A stretch of 64,000 nucleotides of DNA from Chiayiivirga flava (lineage in GTDB: Bacteria; Pseudomonadota; Gammaproteobacteria; Xanthomonadales; Xanthomonadaceae): NCBI RefSeq assembly GCF_014202825.1, contig NZ_JACHHP010000001.1:992001-1056000 (forward strand), written 5' to 3'. Shown here piece by piece: positions 47,872 through 57,650 of the stretch. Position numbers and translations under genes: made by a program. Numbering within the stretch: position 1 is the stretch's first letter; each line of letters begins with the position of its first letter. The notes under the pieces are model-generated. The model was not told the origin of the DNA. It worked only from the letters and a program-made list of their open reading frames with translations, and did not search any database.

Positions 47872-48714
47872 ATGCGCTTTGCCGTCAGCGTCGTCACCCC
47901 GTTCAACTACCCGCACAGCGCCGCCTTCGACGAGGTGGCGCAGACGCTGCAGCACGGCCTGCAGGCCTTGGGCCACGACGCGGTGGTCTCCAGCCGCCTC
48001 GACAACCGCCGCCGCAGGCACATCGTCTTGGGCGCCAACCTGCTGCAGAAGTATCCGGCGCCGGTGCCGGACGATGCGGTGTTCTACAACCTCGAGCAGA
48101 TCAGTCCGGAGTCGGTCTGGTTCAGGGCCGGGCTGCTCGACGTGCTGCGCACACGGCCGTGCTGGGATTATTCCCACGGCAACGCGGCGGCGCTGGCCGC
48201 AGCCGGCGCACACGTCGCGGCGGTCCTGCCGCTCGGCTACGCGCCGGCGTTGACCCGCATCGCACCGGCGGACGAGGACATCGACGTGCTGTTCTACGGC
48301 TCGCTCAACGAGCGCCGCGCGGTGGTGCTGCGCGAACTAACGCGCCGCGGCCTGCGGGTCAAGCACCTGTTCGGCGCCTACGGCGCGGAACGCGACGCGT
48401 GGATCGCACGCGCGCGCATCGTGCTCAACATGCATTACTTCGACGCCAAGGTATTCGAGGCGGTGCGCGTGACCTACCTGCTCGCCAACCGCCGCTTCGT
48501 GGTGAGCGAGCGCGGCAGCGACGCGGCCGAAGAAGCGGCCTACGAACATGCGCTGGCGTTTTCCGCCTACGAGACCCTGGCCGACACCTGCGAGCGCTGC
48601 CTGGCCGACCCGGCGCTGCGCCGGCGCACGGCCGACGCCGGCTTCGAGTTCATGCGGCAACGTCCGATCCAGACCCTGCTCGCGCCCGCACTCGCCACGC
48701 TCGACGGGGCCTGA
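47872..48714 (+). CDS. putative glycosyltransferase-like protein
   Basis: A 280-residue soluble protein with a Rossmann-type N-terminus (VSVVTPFNYPHSAAFDEVAQ) and a C-terminal half of GT-B or CgeB-like character: DIDVLFYGSLNERRAVVLRE, IVLNMHYFDAKVFEAVRVTY and the glycosyltransferase-like acidic tail (YETLADTCERCLADPALR). It probably binds a nucleotide sugar, but lacks a clear EX7E motif. It is alone between unrelated genes. A confident family is not claimed. Confidence 0.65.
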   Translation: MRFAVSVVTPFNYPHSAAFDEVAQTLQHGLQALGHDAVVSSRLDNRRRRHIVLGANLLQKYPAPVPDDAVFYNLEQISPESVWFRAGLLDVLRTRPCWDYSHGNAAALAAAGAHVAAVLPLGYAPALTRIAPADEDIDVLFYGSLNERRAVVLRELTRRGLRVKHLFGAYGAERDAWIARARIVLNMHYFDAKVFEAVRVTYLLANRRFVVSERGSDAAEEAAYEHALAFSAYETLADTCERCLADPALRRRTADAGFEFMRQRPIQTLLAPALATLDGA

Positions 48715-48797
48715 GCGGCGGGACGGTCCGCCCGGCCCCGTCCGCCCGCGCGGCCCCGCTCGGCTAAGCTAGGCGCATCGCACCGTCCGGATCCGCC

Positions 48798-49196
48798 ATG
48801 GGTCGCACCGTTCTCGCCGTCGTTCTGGGCATCGTCGCCGCCGGGCTGGTGGTGGCCGGCATCGAGGCGATCGGGCATGCGCTGAACCCGCCGCCGCCGG
48901 GCATCGATCCGTCCGACCCGGCGGCGATGCAGTCGCTGATCGCGAACCTGCCGCAGTCCGCGCTCGTCACCGTCGTGCTGGCGTGGGCGCTCGGCAGCAT
49001 CGCGGGCGGCTTCGTCGCAGCGAAGATCTCGCGTCGGCACACGCTCGGCGCGCCGCTCGCCGTCGGCATCGCGATGGTGCTGCTGATCGGGGTGAATTTC
49101 GTCGCGATCCCGCATCCGGCCTGGATGATGGTGTGCGGCGTGCTGCTGCCGGTGCCGCTCGCGGCCTGGGTGGGACGCAGGATCGCGGCGATCTGA
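48798..49196 (+). CDS. small membrane protein of unknown function
   Basis: A 132-residue protein with four hydrophobic helices (about 4-25, 57-76, 85-104 and 107-125) and a periplasmic or cytoplasmic loop rich in Pro/Asp (LNPPPPGIDPSDPAAM). No family recognised with confidence. It converges on ilvH, whose stop lies eight bases away. Confidence 0.65.
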   Translation: MGRTVLAVVLGIVAAGLVVAGIEAIGHALNPPPPGIDPSDPAAMQSLIANLPQSALVTVVLAWALGSIAGGFVAAKISRRHTLGAPLAVGIAMVLLIGVNFVAIPHPAWMMVCGVLLPVPLAAWVGRRIAAI

Positions 49197-49204
49197 CGCC
49201 GCCG

Positions 49205-49750
49205 TCAGGTGGCCTCGCCGCCGCGGCTGATCGCCACCACGCCGGTCCGGCTCAGCTCCACCAGCCCGAGCGGCACCATCAGGTCGACGAACGCATCGAT
49301 CTTCACCGGCGTGCCGGTCAGCTCGAAGGTGAAGCTTGCGTGGGTGATGTCGATCACGCGCGCGCGGAACACATCGCCCAGACGCAGCGCTTCGGCTCGC
49401 AGATCGCCGGTGCCCGCCACCTTCACCAGTGCCATCTCGCGCTCGACGCCGGCCTTGTCGCGCGAGAAGTCCACCACGCGATGCACCGGAACCAGCCGCC
49501 CGAGCTGCGCCTTGATCTGCTCGATCACCTCCGGCGTGCCGGACGTGACGATGGTGATGCGCGAGGTGTGCTTCTGGTGGTCGGTCTCGCCGACGGTCAG
49601 CGATTCGATGTTGTAGCCGCGCCCGGCGAACAACCCGACCACGCGTGCGAGCGCGCCCGCCTCGTTGTCGACCAGCACCGACAGCGTGGCGCGCATCGGG
49701 CGCGGCCTGTCGTCGACGAGGAAATAGGCGGAGGCGGGTTGGGTGGTCAT
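49205..49750 (-). CDS. ilvH: acetolactate synthase small subunit
   Basis: A 181-residue regulatory subunit: it activates the large subunit and carries feedback inhibition by valine. The ACT domain is at about 20-95 (TLSVLVDNEAGALARVVGLF, GRGYNIESLTVGETDHQKHT), followed by the second domain (LALVKVAGTG-like ALVKVAGTGDLRAEAL, VIDITHASFTFELTGTP, KIDAFVDLMVPLGLVEL). In wording it is much closer to alphaproteobacterial IlvH as I remember it than to Escherichia coli IlvH. The start is ATG at 49750 with GAGA upstream. It lies 78 bases after ilvI; a REP-type hairpin is between them. Confidence 0.95.
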   Translation of the reverse strand: MTTQPASAYFLVDDRPRPMRATLSVLVDNEAGALARVVGLFAGRGYNIESLTVGETDHQKHTSRITIVTSGTPEVIEQIKAQLGRLVPVHRVVDFSRDKAGVEREMALVKVAGTGDLRAEALRLGDVFRARVIDITHASFTFELTGTPVKIDAFVDLMVPLGLVELSRTGVVAISRGGEAT

Positions 49751-49790
49751 CGGCAATCTCGGGCGGTGCGGTGTTGGAGAATGAAAACAA

Positions 49791-49823
49791 CGTCGCTGGG
49801 CCCCGGCATTCGCCGGGGCGACG
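49791..49823. repeat. REP-type hairpin between ilvI and ilvH
   Basis: CGTCGCTGGGCCCCGGCATTC continues into GCCGGGGCGACG, a single unit of the family-B type seen in the tdh-kbl region. It lies inside the ilv operon, so ilvI and ilvH messages may be processed differently. Confidence 0.75.
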
Positions 49824-49828
49824 AAGCG

Positions 49829-51586
49829 TCAGACCATCATGCGGCCGGCTTCGGTCACCGCCGGGGCGTCGGCCAGATCCGGCAGGATCATTTCGTCGTG
49901 CGCGGCGCCGGACGGGATCATCGGCAGGCAGTTCTCCAGCTTGTCGACGACGCAGTCGAAGATGACCGGCCCCGGGTGGTCGAGCATCGCGAGGATCGCG
50001 GCGTCGAGTTCGGCCGGTGTGGACGCCCGGATGCCGCGCGCGCCGTAGGCCTCGGCAAGTCTGACGAAATCGGGCAGCGCCTCGGAGTACGAGTGTGCGT
50101 AGCGACCGCCGTGCAGCAGCTGCTGCCACTGCCGCACCATGCCCATGTATTCGTTGTTGAGGATGAAGATCTTGATCGGCAGGCGGTACTGCACCGCCGT
50201 GGACAATTCCTGCATCGTCATCTGCACGCTGGCCTCGCCGGCGATGTCGATGACCAGCGCATCCGGATGCGCCACCTGCACGCCGACCGCGGCCGGGATG
50301 CCGTAGCCCATCGTGCCGAGGCCGCCGGACGTCATCCAGCGGTTCGGTTCCTCGAAGCGGTAGTGCTGCGCCGCCCACATCTGGTGCTGGCCGACCTCGG
50401 TGGTGATGTAGGTGTCGCGTCCGCGGGTGAGCTCGAACAGGCGCTCGACCGCGTACTGCGGCTTGATGCTCGTCTCGGACTTCGCGTACGCCAGCGACTT
50501 GCGCGCCCGCCAGGCATCGATCTGCGACCACCATGCGAATCCGCTGCCGTCGTCGTCCCTGCGCGGCCGCGCGCGCCAGCCTTCGAGCAGCGCTTCGATC
50601 ACGTTCGCGCAGTCGCCGACGATCGGCACCTCCACGCGCACGTTCTTGTTGATCGACGAGGGATCGATGTCGACGTGGATCTTGCGCGAATGCGGCGAGA
50701 AGGCATCGAGCCGGCCGGTGACGCGGTCGTCGAAACGTGCGCCGAGGTTGATCATCACGTCGCAGCGGTTCATCGCGAGATTGGCTTCGTACGTGCCGTG
50801 CATGCCGAGCATGCCGAGCCATTGCCGGTCGCTCGCCGGATACGCGCCCAGGCCCATCAGCGTGGACGTGATCGGAAAACCGGTCTCGCGCACCAGTTCG
50901 CGCAGCAGCGCGGACGCGCGCGCGCCGGCGTTGATGACACCGCCGCCGGTGTAGAACACCGGGCGTTTGGCGTTCGCCATCAGCTCCAGCGCCTGCGCGA
51001 TGCGGCGCGGATCGCCCACGGTCTGCGGCCGGTAGGTGCGGTGCACGATGTTGCTCGGCCCCACGTACTCGCCCTTGCGGAACTGCACGTCCTTCGGGAT
51101 ATCGACCACCACCGGGCCGGGGCGGCCGGTGGTCGCGATGTAGAACGCATCGTGCAGTACGCGCGCGAGCTCGTTGACGTCCTTCACGAGGAAATTGTGC
51201 TTGGTACAGGCACGCGTGATGCCCACCGTGTCGCACTCCTGGAACGCGTCGGAGCCGATGAGATGCGTCGGCACCTGGCCGGTGATGCACACCAGCGGAA
51301 TCGAATCCATCATCGCGTCGGCAAGCCCGGTGACCGCGTTCGTCGCGCCCGGGCCGGAGGTGACGAGCAGCACGCCGCACGTGCCGGTGGAACGCGCGTA
51401 GCCCTCCGCCGCATGCGAGGCGCCCTGCTCGTGGCGCACGAGGATGTGCTCGATCGCGTCCTGCTGGAACAGCGCGTCGTAGATCGGCAGGATCGCGCCG
51501 CCGGGGTAGCCGAAGATGTGCCGCACGCCCTGGTCACGCAGGGCCTGCACGACGATCTGGGCGCCGGTGAGCTGGGAATCGGACAT
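49829..51586 (-). CDS. ilvI: acetolactate synthase large subunit
   Basis: A 585-residue thiamine-diphosphate enzyme: it joins two pyruvates (or pyruvate and 2-ketobutyrate) in valine, leucine and isoleucine synthesis. The TPP-activating Glu lies in ILVRHEQGASHAAEGYA; FAD-binding and central domains follow. The usual GDG of the TPP motif is replaced by IDIAGEASVQMTMQEL, with NNEYMGMVRQWQQLLHGG downstream. I recall this wording from alphaproteobacterial enzymes, not from enteric IlvI. Length is normal. It precedes ilvH on the minus strand. No attenuator peptide rich in branched-chain residues was found upstream. Confidence 0.96.
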   Translation of the reverse strand: MSDSQLTGAQIVVQALRDQGVRHIFGYPGGAILPIYDALFQQDAIEHILVRHEQGASHAAEGYARSTGTCGVLLVTSGPGATNAVTGLADAMMDSIPLVCITGQVPTHLIGSDAFQECDTVGITRACTKHNFLVKDVNELARVLHDAFYIATTGRPGPVVVDIPKDVQFRKGEYVGPSNIVHRTYRPQTVGDPRRIAQALELMANAKRPVFYTGGGVINAGARASALLRELVRETGFPITSTLMGLGAYPASDRQWLGMLGMHGTYEANLAMNRCDVMINLGARFDDRVTGRLDAFSPHSRKIHVDIDPSSINKNVRVEVPIVGDCANVIEALLEGWRARPRRDDDGSGFAWWSQIDAWRARKSLAYAKSETSIKPQYAVERLFELTRGRDTYITTEVGQHQMWAAQHYRFEEPNRWMTSGGLGTMGYGIPAAVGVQVAHPDALVIDIAGEASVQMTMQELSTAVQYRLPIKIFILNNEYMGMVRQWQQLLHGGRYAHSYSEALPDFVRLAEAYGARGIRASTPAELDAAILAMLDHPGPVIFDCVVDKLENCLPMIPSGAAHDEMILPDLADAPAVTEAGRMMV

Positions 51587-51756
51587 CGGAGGGCTCGTGG
51601 TTCGCGGTCTGATGAGGTGAGCATGCCGGATTCGATGCTGCAGCGCATCAAGCGCGACACCGACAGGCGCTGAATGCCGCCGGAATGCCAGTGAAGCGGA
51701 CCGCAGCTGAGCTTTTCATCGAAAAACCGCGCGCTCAGGCGTGTGTGCCCGCACCG

Positions 51757-52224
51757 TCAGCCGCGCCCGGGCGGCTCCGGTCTTCGCCACAGCCAGACAC
51801 CGACGATCAGCATGACCGCGCTGCCGGCGGCAGCCATCCACAGGCCCGGTGCCGTGGCGAACAGGAGTGCGGCACACAGCGCCATGGTCGCCGTCGCCGC
51901 GCGCTTGGCGCGCCGATGCACCGCTCCGCCCGCCTGCCAGTCGCGGATCATCGCGCCGAACACGCGATGCGCGCGCAGCCAGTCATGCAGACGCGACGAA
52001 CCGCGCGCCGCGGCCCACGCGGCAAGAAGCACGAACGGGGTTGTCGGCAACCCGGGCACGACGATTCCGATCATGCCCAGCGCCAGAGCAAGCCACGCCA
52101 GCAGCAGGTAGGGCAGTCGTCGCACATGCCGCGATCGCTGCGGCACGGTGGCGGGAGCCGCGGGGTTGCCGCCACGCGCCGCGCGCGCACCGGACGCGGC
52201 GCGTGTCGGGCCGTCCGTTCGCAT
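51757..52224 (-). CDS. DUF454 (YbaN-like) membrane protein
   Basis: A protein of up to 155 residues. The DUF454 block starts at about residue 35 (LPYLLLAWLALALGMIGIVVPGLPTTPFVLLAAWAAARGS) with two helices, then WLRAHRVFGAMIRDWQAGGAV and two more helices near the C-terminus. YbaN-type proteins are small inner-membrane proteins of unknown function. The long Arg/Ala-rich N-terminus before the domain makes the start doubtful; GTG at 52125 would give a protein of normal family length. Confidence 0.78.
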   Translation of the reverse strand: MRTDGPTRAASGARAARGGNPAAPATVPQRSRHVRRLPYLLLAWLALALGMIGIVVPGLPTTPFVLLAAWAAARGSSRLHDWLRAHRVFGAMIRDWQAGGAVHRRAKRAATATMALCAALLFATAPGLWMAAAGSAVMLIVGVWLWRRPEPPGRG

Positions 52225-52270
52225 GGCGCGCTCGCGATCCGCGCCCGCCGCGCCCGGATCGGGCACGCGA

Positions 52271-52810
52271 TCAGTCCCCGACCCGCACCGAACCGCGCCC
52301 GTCCACCTGCTCGAACACGAAGCGGTACACCAGGCTCACGGCCTGCGGCACCTCGTGCGTGCCGTCGGTGCCGCAGGCCTCGTTCGGCGCGGGCGTGCGA
52401 TCGAACACGCAGCGGAACGCGGGCTCGAAGCGCCAGCGCTGCGTCGCGGCGGCGGCGGACGCGAAAAACGGCTGCGCCGGGGGCTGCAGCGCCGGGCAAT
52501 CGGGGCTGGTCGGCGCGGGCGTGACGCCCATCACCGATCCATCCTCGGCCACGCCCACCTGCACGCACACCGCCTGCGGCGGAAGGTTCTGCGCCAGCAG
52601 GGCCGACGGATACGCCGGCAGCGCGTTGTCCGGCGCCGGCAACGGCGGCGCGAAGGTTTCGTTGGCGGCCAGGACCATGCGCGCCTCGCCGGAGATGCCG
52701 GCGGTGACCTCGCGCACGCCGACCTGGCCGCTGCGCGCGTCGGGCGTGTCGGGCGTCGCGGCACAGCCGGCGAGCGCGAGCGGCAGCAGAAAGGGGAGAA
52801 CGCGCCGCAT
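52271..52810 (-). CDS. TonB-C-like lipoprotein
   Basis: A 179-residue protein with a lipobox (LALAGCAA, Cys near 16). The mature part has a TonB C-terminal-like module: ALPAYPSALLAQNLPPQAVCVQVGVAEDGSV then QRWRFEPAFRCVFD, with four cysteines and a ending strand SLVYRFVFEQVDG. There is no transmembrane energy-transducer part and no Pro-rich spacer, so it is unlikely to be a working TonB. It is a paralogue of the next gene, four bases upstream. Confidence 0.75.
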   Translation of the reverse strand: MRRVLPFLLPLALAGCAATPDTPDARSGQVGVREVTAGISGEARMVLAANETFAPPLPAPDNALPAYPSALLAQNLPPQAVCVQVGVAEDGSVMGVTPAPTSPDCPALQPPAQPFFASAAAATQRWRFEPAFRCVFDRTPAPNEACGTDGTHEVPQAVSLVYRFVFEQVDGRGSVRVGD

Positions 52811-52814
52811 CGGC

Positions 52815-53339
52815 TCAGTCGCCCAGCCGCACGGCGCCCAGGCCGTTGGCCACCTCGAACGTGAAGCGGTACACCACGCTCACCGCCTGCGGTTCCTCGT
52901 GCGTGTCCTCGCCACCGCACACCTCCCTGGGCTTGGGCTTGTAGTCGAACACGCAGCGGAACGCCGGTTCGAATGTCCATTGCGAGGTCGCGCGAGCCGC
53001 GGCTTCGAAAAACGCCGTCTCGGCGTTGCCGGGGGCCGGGCAGTCGGGCCCCTGGCTGACCGGATGCGCGCCGGTGGCCTTGCCGTCCACGTCCACGCTG
53101 ACCTGCACGCACACCGTCTGCGGCGGCAACGCGCGGTCGATCAGCGCGGCCGGGTATTCCGGCATCGGATTGCCGGCCAGCGGCAGCGGTGGCTGGAAGC
53201 GTTCGTTCTCGCCGAGCACGATGCGGTCGGGCGCGGCCGCCGCTACCTCGTCGACCGCCACGTTCGCGCCGGCCTCGTCCTGCGCCTGCGCCAGCGATGC
53301 AACCGCCAGCAGCAGCGGCAGCAGATGGATGTTGTGCAT
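52815..53339 (-). CDS. secreted TonB-C-like protein, paralogue of its neighbour
   Basis: A 174-residue protein with a signal peptide (1-19, ending AQA) and no lipobox. The TonB-C-like module runs MPEYPAALIDRALPPQTVCVQVSV, SQWTFEPAFRCVFDYKPK and SVVYRFTFEVANGLGAVRLGD, matching the neighbour residue for residue at many places. The two arose by tandem duplication, after which one gained or lost lipidation. Only four bases separate them. Function unknown; a periplasmic partner or decoy for a TonB-type contact is speculative. Confidence 0.75.
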   Translation of the reverse strand: MHNIHLLPLLLAVASLAQAQDEAGANVAVDEVAAAAPDRIVLGENERFQPPLPLAGNPMPEYPAALIDRALPPQTVCVQVSVDVDGKATGAHPVSQGPDCPAPGNAETAFFEAAARATSQWTFEPAFRCVFDYKPKPREVCGGEDTHEEPQAVSVVYRFTFEVANGLGAVRLGD

Positions 53340-53360
53340 GATCCCCTCCGTTGAAAGCGC

Positions 53361-54662
53361 TCAGGCCCGCTCGCGGACGGCGGGGTTGGTGTCGTCGCCG
53401 GGCGCGGGCAATCCCACGTTCGTCGACGCCGCATCGTACACGGCCGCGTCGAGCAGGCCGCGCTCTTTCGCCACCAGCACCGGCACCAGCATCTGCCCGG
53501 TGACGTTGGTCATGGTGCGCATCATGTCGAGGACGCGATCGATGGCCACGAGGTAGCCCAGCCCTTCGAGCGGCAGCCCCGCGGCGGCGAGCACCACGGT
53601 GGCCATGACGATGGCGGTGCCGGGCACGCCGGCGGTTCCGAAACTGCCGAGCACCGAGGCCAGCAGGATCGCGAAATACTGCGCAGCGCCCAGTTCGATG
53701 CCGTAGTACTGCGCGATGAACACCGACGCGATCGCCGGATAGATCGCGCCGCAACCGTCCATCTTGATGCTGGCGCCGAGCGGCACGGCGAACGCGGCGT
53801 AGTCGCGATTCACGCCGAGGTTGTGCGTGACGCAGCGGATGGCGATCGGCATCGACGCAAAGCTCGACGAACTCACGAACGCCACCTGCATGCCGGGCGC
53901 CGCGCCGCGGAAGAACTTGCGCGGGTCCAGGCCGTGCGCGAGCAGCAGGCCGCCGTAGACCACCACGATGTGCAGCGCGCAGGCAAGGTACAGCGCAAGC
54001 ACGAAACTGCCGAGCGGCACCAGTTTCTCGAACCCGTACGTGCCGACCAGCGCGGCGATGAGACCGAAGGTGCCGATCGGCGTGAATTCCAGCACGAAGC
54101 GCGTGATCTGGATCATCGTTTCGCTGGCCTCGTCGGCGAGCGCGCGCAGCTTCGCGGTCCGCTCGCCGAGCCTGACGAGCGCGATGCCGACCAGCGCCGC
54201 GAAGAAGATCACCTGCAGGATCTTTCCGTCCGCCAGCGCCGCGAACGGGTTCGCCGGCACCACGTCGAGCAGCACCTGCACCGGTGTCGGGACCACCTTC
54301 GGCGTGTAGGTGTCCGATGCGACCAGATCGCCCACCCCCGCGCCCGGGTCGACGAGCAGCGCGACACCGAGCCCGACGCACACCGCCAGCACCGCCGTGC
54401 CCGCGAACCACGCGAACGTGCGCCCGCCGAGCGCGGCAATGCTCTGCTGCCCGTGCAACCGCGCCACGGCACTGATCACCGCGAAGAACACCAGCGGCGT
54501 CGCGATCATCTTGATCAGCGTGATGTACAGCGTGCCGAGCGGCTGGAACCACGGCCCCGCACGTTCGCCGAGCAGCCAGCCGACCAGCGCACCAAGCACG
54601 AACGCGCCCAGCACGCGCTGCCAGAACGGAATGCGGAACCACGCGGCGGCGATGGATTTCAC
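53361..54662 (-). CDS. dicarboxylate/amino acid:cation symporter (DAACS)
   Basis: A 433-residue inner-membrane transporter of the sodium- or proton-coupled glutamate/C4-dicarboxylate family. Eight helices plus two hairpin loops are expected; the signature [12 protein letters not shown] (hairpin 1), the helix-7 sequence [17 protein letters not shown] and hairpin 2 [10 protein letters not shown] then [20 protein letters not shown] are present. NMDGT is altered to KMDGC, so ion coupling or substrate may differ. The start is GTG at 54662; a second GTG lies three codons upstream. Confidence 0.9.
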   Translation of the reverse strand: MKSIAAAWFRIPFWQRVLGAFVLGALVGWLLGERAGPWFQPLGTLYITLIKMIATPLVFFAVISAVARLHGQQSIAALGGRTFAWFAGTAVLAVCVGLGVALLVDPGAGVGDLVASDTYTPKVVPTPVQVLLDVVPANPFAALADGKILQVIFFAALVGIALVRLGERTAKLRALADEASETMIQITRFVLEFTPIGTFGLIAALVGTYGFEKLVPLGSFVLALYLACALHIVVVYGGLLLAHGLDPRKFFRGAAPGMQVAFVSSSSFASMPIAIRCVTHNLGVNRDYAAFAVPLGASIKMDGCGAIYPAIASVFIAQYYGIELGAAQYFAILLASVLGSFGTAGVPGTAIVMATVVLAAAGLPLEGLGYLVAIDRVLDMMRTMTNVTGQMLVPVLVAKERGLLDAAVYDAASTNVGLPAPGDDTNPAVRERA

Positions 54663-54747
54663 GGCGATCACGGACCGGGAACGGATATCGCGCCACGATA
54701 CCGCACGACCGGATCGCGCGGTGGTCGCACGCGCGCGGAATGCCGCA

Positions 54748-54880
54748 TTTCCTTCTCCCTGCGGGAGAAGGTGCCGAAGGCGGATGAGGGCGCGACCGTC
54801 CGGCTTGCGTCGAGGATGGAAAGAAGGTGGCGCCCTCATCCGCCCTGCCGGCCACCTTCTCCCGCGGGGAGAAGGAAAAG
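54748..54880. repeat. REP-type inverted pair, family A
   Basis: Two inverted copies of the family-A unit (CCTTCTCCCTGCGGGAGAAG then GTGCCGAAGGCGGATGAGGG, and its reverse CCCTCATCCGCC...CTTCTCCCGCGGGGAGAAGG) are separated by about 37 bases, in the divergent gap between the symporter and the porin. The 54663-55036 gap holds nothing else recognisable. Confidence 0.88.
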
Positions 54881-55036
54881 CGGCGCCATGTCAGTCGACG
54901 CGTTCGCGCGAGTGCCTTGTCCGGGATGGCACAGCACATCCGCAGCATAAGCACCCGCCAACAACTCATTTCAGCGACAGGCCCGCGCCGGCGGACGATG
55001 CGCTCCCCGGTCGCCACGACCTCGCCGAGCCCATCC

Positions 55037-56497
55037 ATGCGCCATCTGCTTCGCGCCTCGCCCGATCGGCTTCGAACCGTGCTTGCCATCGCGGCTTGCT
55101 GCGCGGCGACGCCCGCCTGGTCGGCCGACGACACCCTGACCCTCGAAGCGCTCACCGCGCGCCTGCGTCAGCTCGAAGCCCGCCTCGGCCAGGGCGAACC
55201 TGCCGCCGCCAGCGATGCGGCCGGCGAACTCGCCGCACTCGACCAGCGACTGCGCATCCTCGAACGAACGCTCGAGATCCAGCGCGAGGACAGCGTCGCG
55301 CTTGCGGCGAAGACGCCGGTGGTTGCCGTCAACGACAAGGGCCTGTCGGCCAGATCGCCCGACAGCCAGTACGACATCAAGCTGCGCGGCACCGCGCAGG
55401 CCGACGCGCGCTTCTTCCTCGACGACGATGCAGCCCCGCAGAACGACACCTTTCTCTGGCGACGCATCCGCCCCTCGCTCGAAGGCTCGCTCGGGCCGCT
55501 CGTCGCGTTCCGGCTCACGCCCGAGTTTGCCGGCGACGGCACCACCATCGTCGACGCCTATGTCGACGTGAAGTTCGATCCCGCGGCGACCTTGCGCGTG
55601 GGCAAGGTGAAAGGCCCGATCGGACTCGAACGCCTGCAGTCGGCGAGCGGCATCGCCTTCGTCGAGCGCGGCTTCCCGACCGAACTTGCGCCCAATCGCG
55701 ACATCGGCGCCCAGTTGCAGGGCGACCTCGCGAAAGCCTCGGTCAACTACACCGTCGGCGTCTACAACGGCGCGCCGGACGGCCGCGACAGCAGCACGAC
55801 CAATCCCGACGACGATTTCGAACTCGCCGCACGCGTGTTCTTCGAACCGTTCAAGAACGCGGCCAACGCCTGGTCCGGCCTCGGCTTCGGCATGGCCGCG
55901 AGCAGCGGCGACAAGCGCGGCAGCGGCAACAATGTCCTGCCGCGGTACCGCACGCCCGGCCAGCTGCAATTTTTCAACTACCGCGGCGCCGTGCTCGCCG
56001 ACGGCAAGCACACGCGCTGGTCGCCGCAGGCCTACTACTACCGCAACGCCTTCGGCCTGCTCGCCGAATACATCGAATCGGAACAGGAACTGCTGCTGCC
56101 CGGCGACGGCGACGGCGGCGGCACCCGCGCCGAACTGGCCAACAGCGCCTGGCAACTGGCCGGCAGCTGGGTGCTCACCGGCGAGGACGCGAGTTTCCGC
56201 GGCGTGGTGAAACCGGACAATCCGTTCGGTTTCGGCGACGGCGGCTGGGGTGCGTTCGAGGTGGCCGCGCGTTACGGCGAACTCGACATCGACACCGCCG
56301 CCTTCCCTGTGTTTGCCGATCCGGCCACCGCCGCGGCACGCGCCGCGTCGTGGGGCCTGGGTCTGAACTGGTACCCGAGCAGCAATCTCAAGCTCGTGCT
56401 CAACCACACCCGCACCCGCTTCGACGGTGGTGCGGCCGACGGCGCCGATCGCGACGACGAAAAAACGGTGTTCACACGCGTGCAGGTCGCGTTCTGA
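55037..56497 (+). CDS. OprO/OprP-type anion porin
   Basis: A 486-residue outer-membrane porin. After a signal peptide (1-30, ending PAWSA) comes a coiled-coil segment (about 31-85; [20 protein letters not shown]) and then a 16-stranded barrel with [40 protein letters not shown] and GLERLQS, typical of phosphate-selective porins. Aromatic ends of strands recur through to the C-terminal VFTRVQVAF, a typical outer-membrane signal. It is directly before the sulfate-binding gene, so it may supply sulfate. The ATG at 55037 begins the signal peptide; an earlier ATG at 54998 is less likely. Confidence 0.87.
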   Translation: MRHLLRASPDRLRTVLAIAACCAATPAWSADDTLTLEALTARLRQLEARLGQGEPAAASDAAGELAALDQRLRILERTLEIQREDSVALAAKTPVVAVNDKGLSARSPDSQYDIKLRGTAQADARFFLDDDAAPQNDTFLWRRIRPSLEGSLGPLVAFRLTPEFAGDGTTIVDAYVDVKFDPAATLRVGKVKGPIGLERLQSASGIAFVERGFPTELAPNRDIGAQLQGDLAKASVNYTVGVYNGAPDGRDSSTTNPDDDFELAARVFFEPFKNAANAWSGLGFGMAASSGDKRGSGNNVLPRYRTPGQLQFFNYRGAVLADGKHTRWSPQAYYYRNAFGLLAEYIESEQELLLPGDGDGGGTRAELANSAWQLAGSWVLTGEDASFRGVVKPDNPFGFGDGGWGAFEVAARYGELDIDTAAFPVFADPATAAARAASWGLGLNWYPSSNLKLVLNHTRTRFDGGAADGADRDDEKTVFTRVQVAF

Positions 56498-56565
56498 CAG
56501 CCATCGCCACAGCGCACCCGACCATTCCCGCCCCGATCCGCTCGCTTCGCGCAGGAGTCCATCGC

Positions 56566-57576
56566 ATGCATTTTCTCCAACGCTTCCGTCTTCCGCATCT
56601 CGCCGCAGCCGCGCTGTTCGTCGCCGGCGCAGCGCACGGCAAGGACATCGAACTGCTCAATGTCTCGTACGATCCGACACGCGAGTTCTACCGCGATGTC
56701 AACAGCGCGTTCGCCGCCCAATGGAAGGAAAGGAGCGGCGACACGGTGACGATCCAGACCTCGCACGGCGGCTCGGGCAAACAGGCGCGTGCCGTCATCG
56801 ACGGCCTGTCTGCCGATGTGGTGACGCTCGCGCTCGCCTTCGACATCGATTCGATCGCCGACAAGGCGAGGCTGTTGCCCGCCGACTGGCAGCAGCGCCT
56901 GCCCGACAACAGCGCGCCGTACACCTCCACCATCGTCTTCCTCGTGCGCCGCGGAAATCCGAAGAACATCGCGGACTGGGACGATCTCGTCGCGCCCGGG
57001 ATCAGCGTGATCACGCCGAACCCGAAAACCTCCGGCGGCGCGCGCTGGAACCACCTCGCCGCGTACGCCTACGCGCTGCGCGCGAACGGCAACGACGCGG
57101 AACAGGCCAAGGCGTTCCTCGGGCAGCTGTACGCGAACGTGCCGGTGCTCGATACAGGCGCGCGGGGCGCCACGACGACGTTCGTGCAGCGCGGCATCGG
57201 CGATGTCCTGCTGGCGTGGGAAAACGAGGCCTTTCTCTCGATCGAGGAACTGGGCCCGGACAAGTTCGATATCGTCGTGCCGTCGCTGTCGATCCTCGCC
57301 GAACCGCCGGTGGCGCTGGTGGATCGCAACGTCGACAAGCACGGCACGCGCGAAACCGCCGAGGCGTATCTCGAATTCCTCTACAGCGCGGACGGGCAGC
57401 GTCTGGCGGCGAAGCACTACTACCGGCCGCGCAAACCGGAGCTGGCCGATGCCGCCGACATCGCGCGCTTCCCGGACGTGGAACTGGTCACGATTGCCGA
57501 CTTCGGCGGCTGGGCGAAAGCGCAGAGCGAGCATTTCGGCGACGGCGGCATCTTCGATCAGATCTATGCGCCGTAG
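56566..57576 (+). CDS. sulfate ABC transporter substrate-binding protein
   Basis: A 336-residue periplasmic binding protein (Sbp/CysP family). Signal peptide 1-25 (ending AHG), then [20 protein letters not shown], the sulfate-site stretch [40 protein letters not shown] and the late motif YYRPR. It delivers sulfate (or thiosulfate) to the CysTWA permease encoded next. GGAG nine bases before ATG fixes the start. A REP-rich gap of about 290 bases separates it from cysT. Confidence 0.93.
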   Translation: MHFLQRFRLPHLAAAALFVAGAAHGKDIELLNVSYDPTREFYRDVNSAFAAQWKERSGDTVTIQTSHGGSGKQARAVIDGLSADVVTLALAFDIDSIADKARLLPADWQQRLPDNSAPYTSTIVFLVRRGNPKNIADWDDLVAPGISVITPNPKTSGGARWNHLAAYAYALRANGNDAEQAKAFLGQLYANVPVLDTGARGATTTFVQRGIGDVLLAWENEAFLSIEELGPDKFDIVVPSLSILAEPPVALVDRNVDKHGTRETAEAYLEFLYSADGQRLAAKHYYRPRKPELADAADIARFPDVELVTIADFGGWAKAQSEHFGDGGIFDQIYAP

Positions 57577-57650
57577 TCCTCCATCCGGCCTCCTGATGCC
57601 TTCCCGCACTCCTCACCCGATCTTCCGGCGTTTCCCCGCCCCGGGCTTGA

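Noticed and set aside
48567-51380. 937-residue minus-strand frame across ilvI, ilvH and the small membrane gene
   Set aside because: It is shifted relative to both ilv genes and consists of Arg-rich shadow sequence.
51587-51756. Attenuator leader peptide for the ilv genes
   Set aside because: The only short minus-strand frame (start 51719, 23 codons) is not rich in Leu, Ile or Val, and no terminator/antiterminator hairpins are visible.
52271-53339. True TonB energy transducers
   Set aside because: There is no N-terminal anchor helix with Pro-rich spacer and no exbB/exbD nearby.
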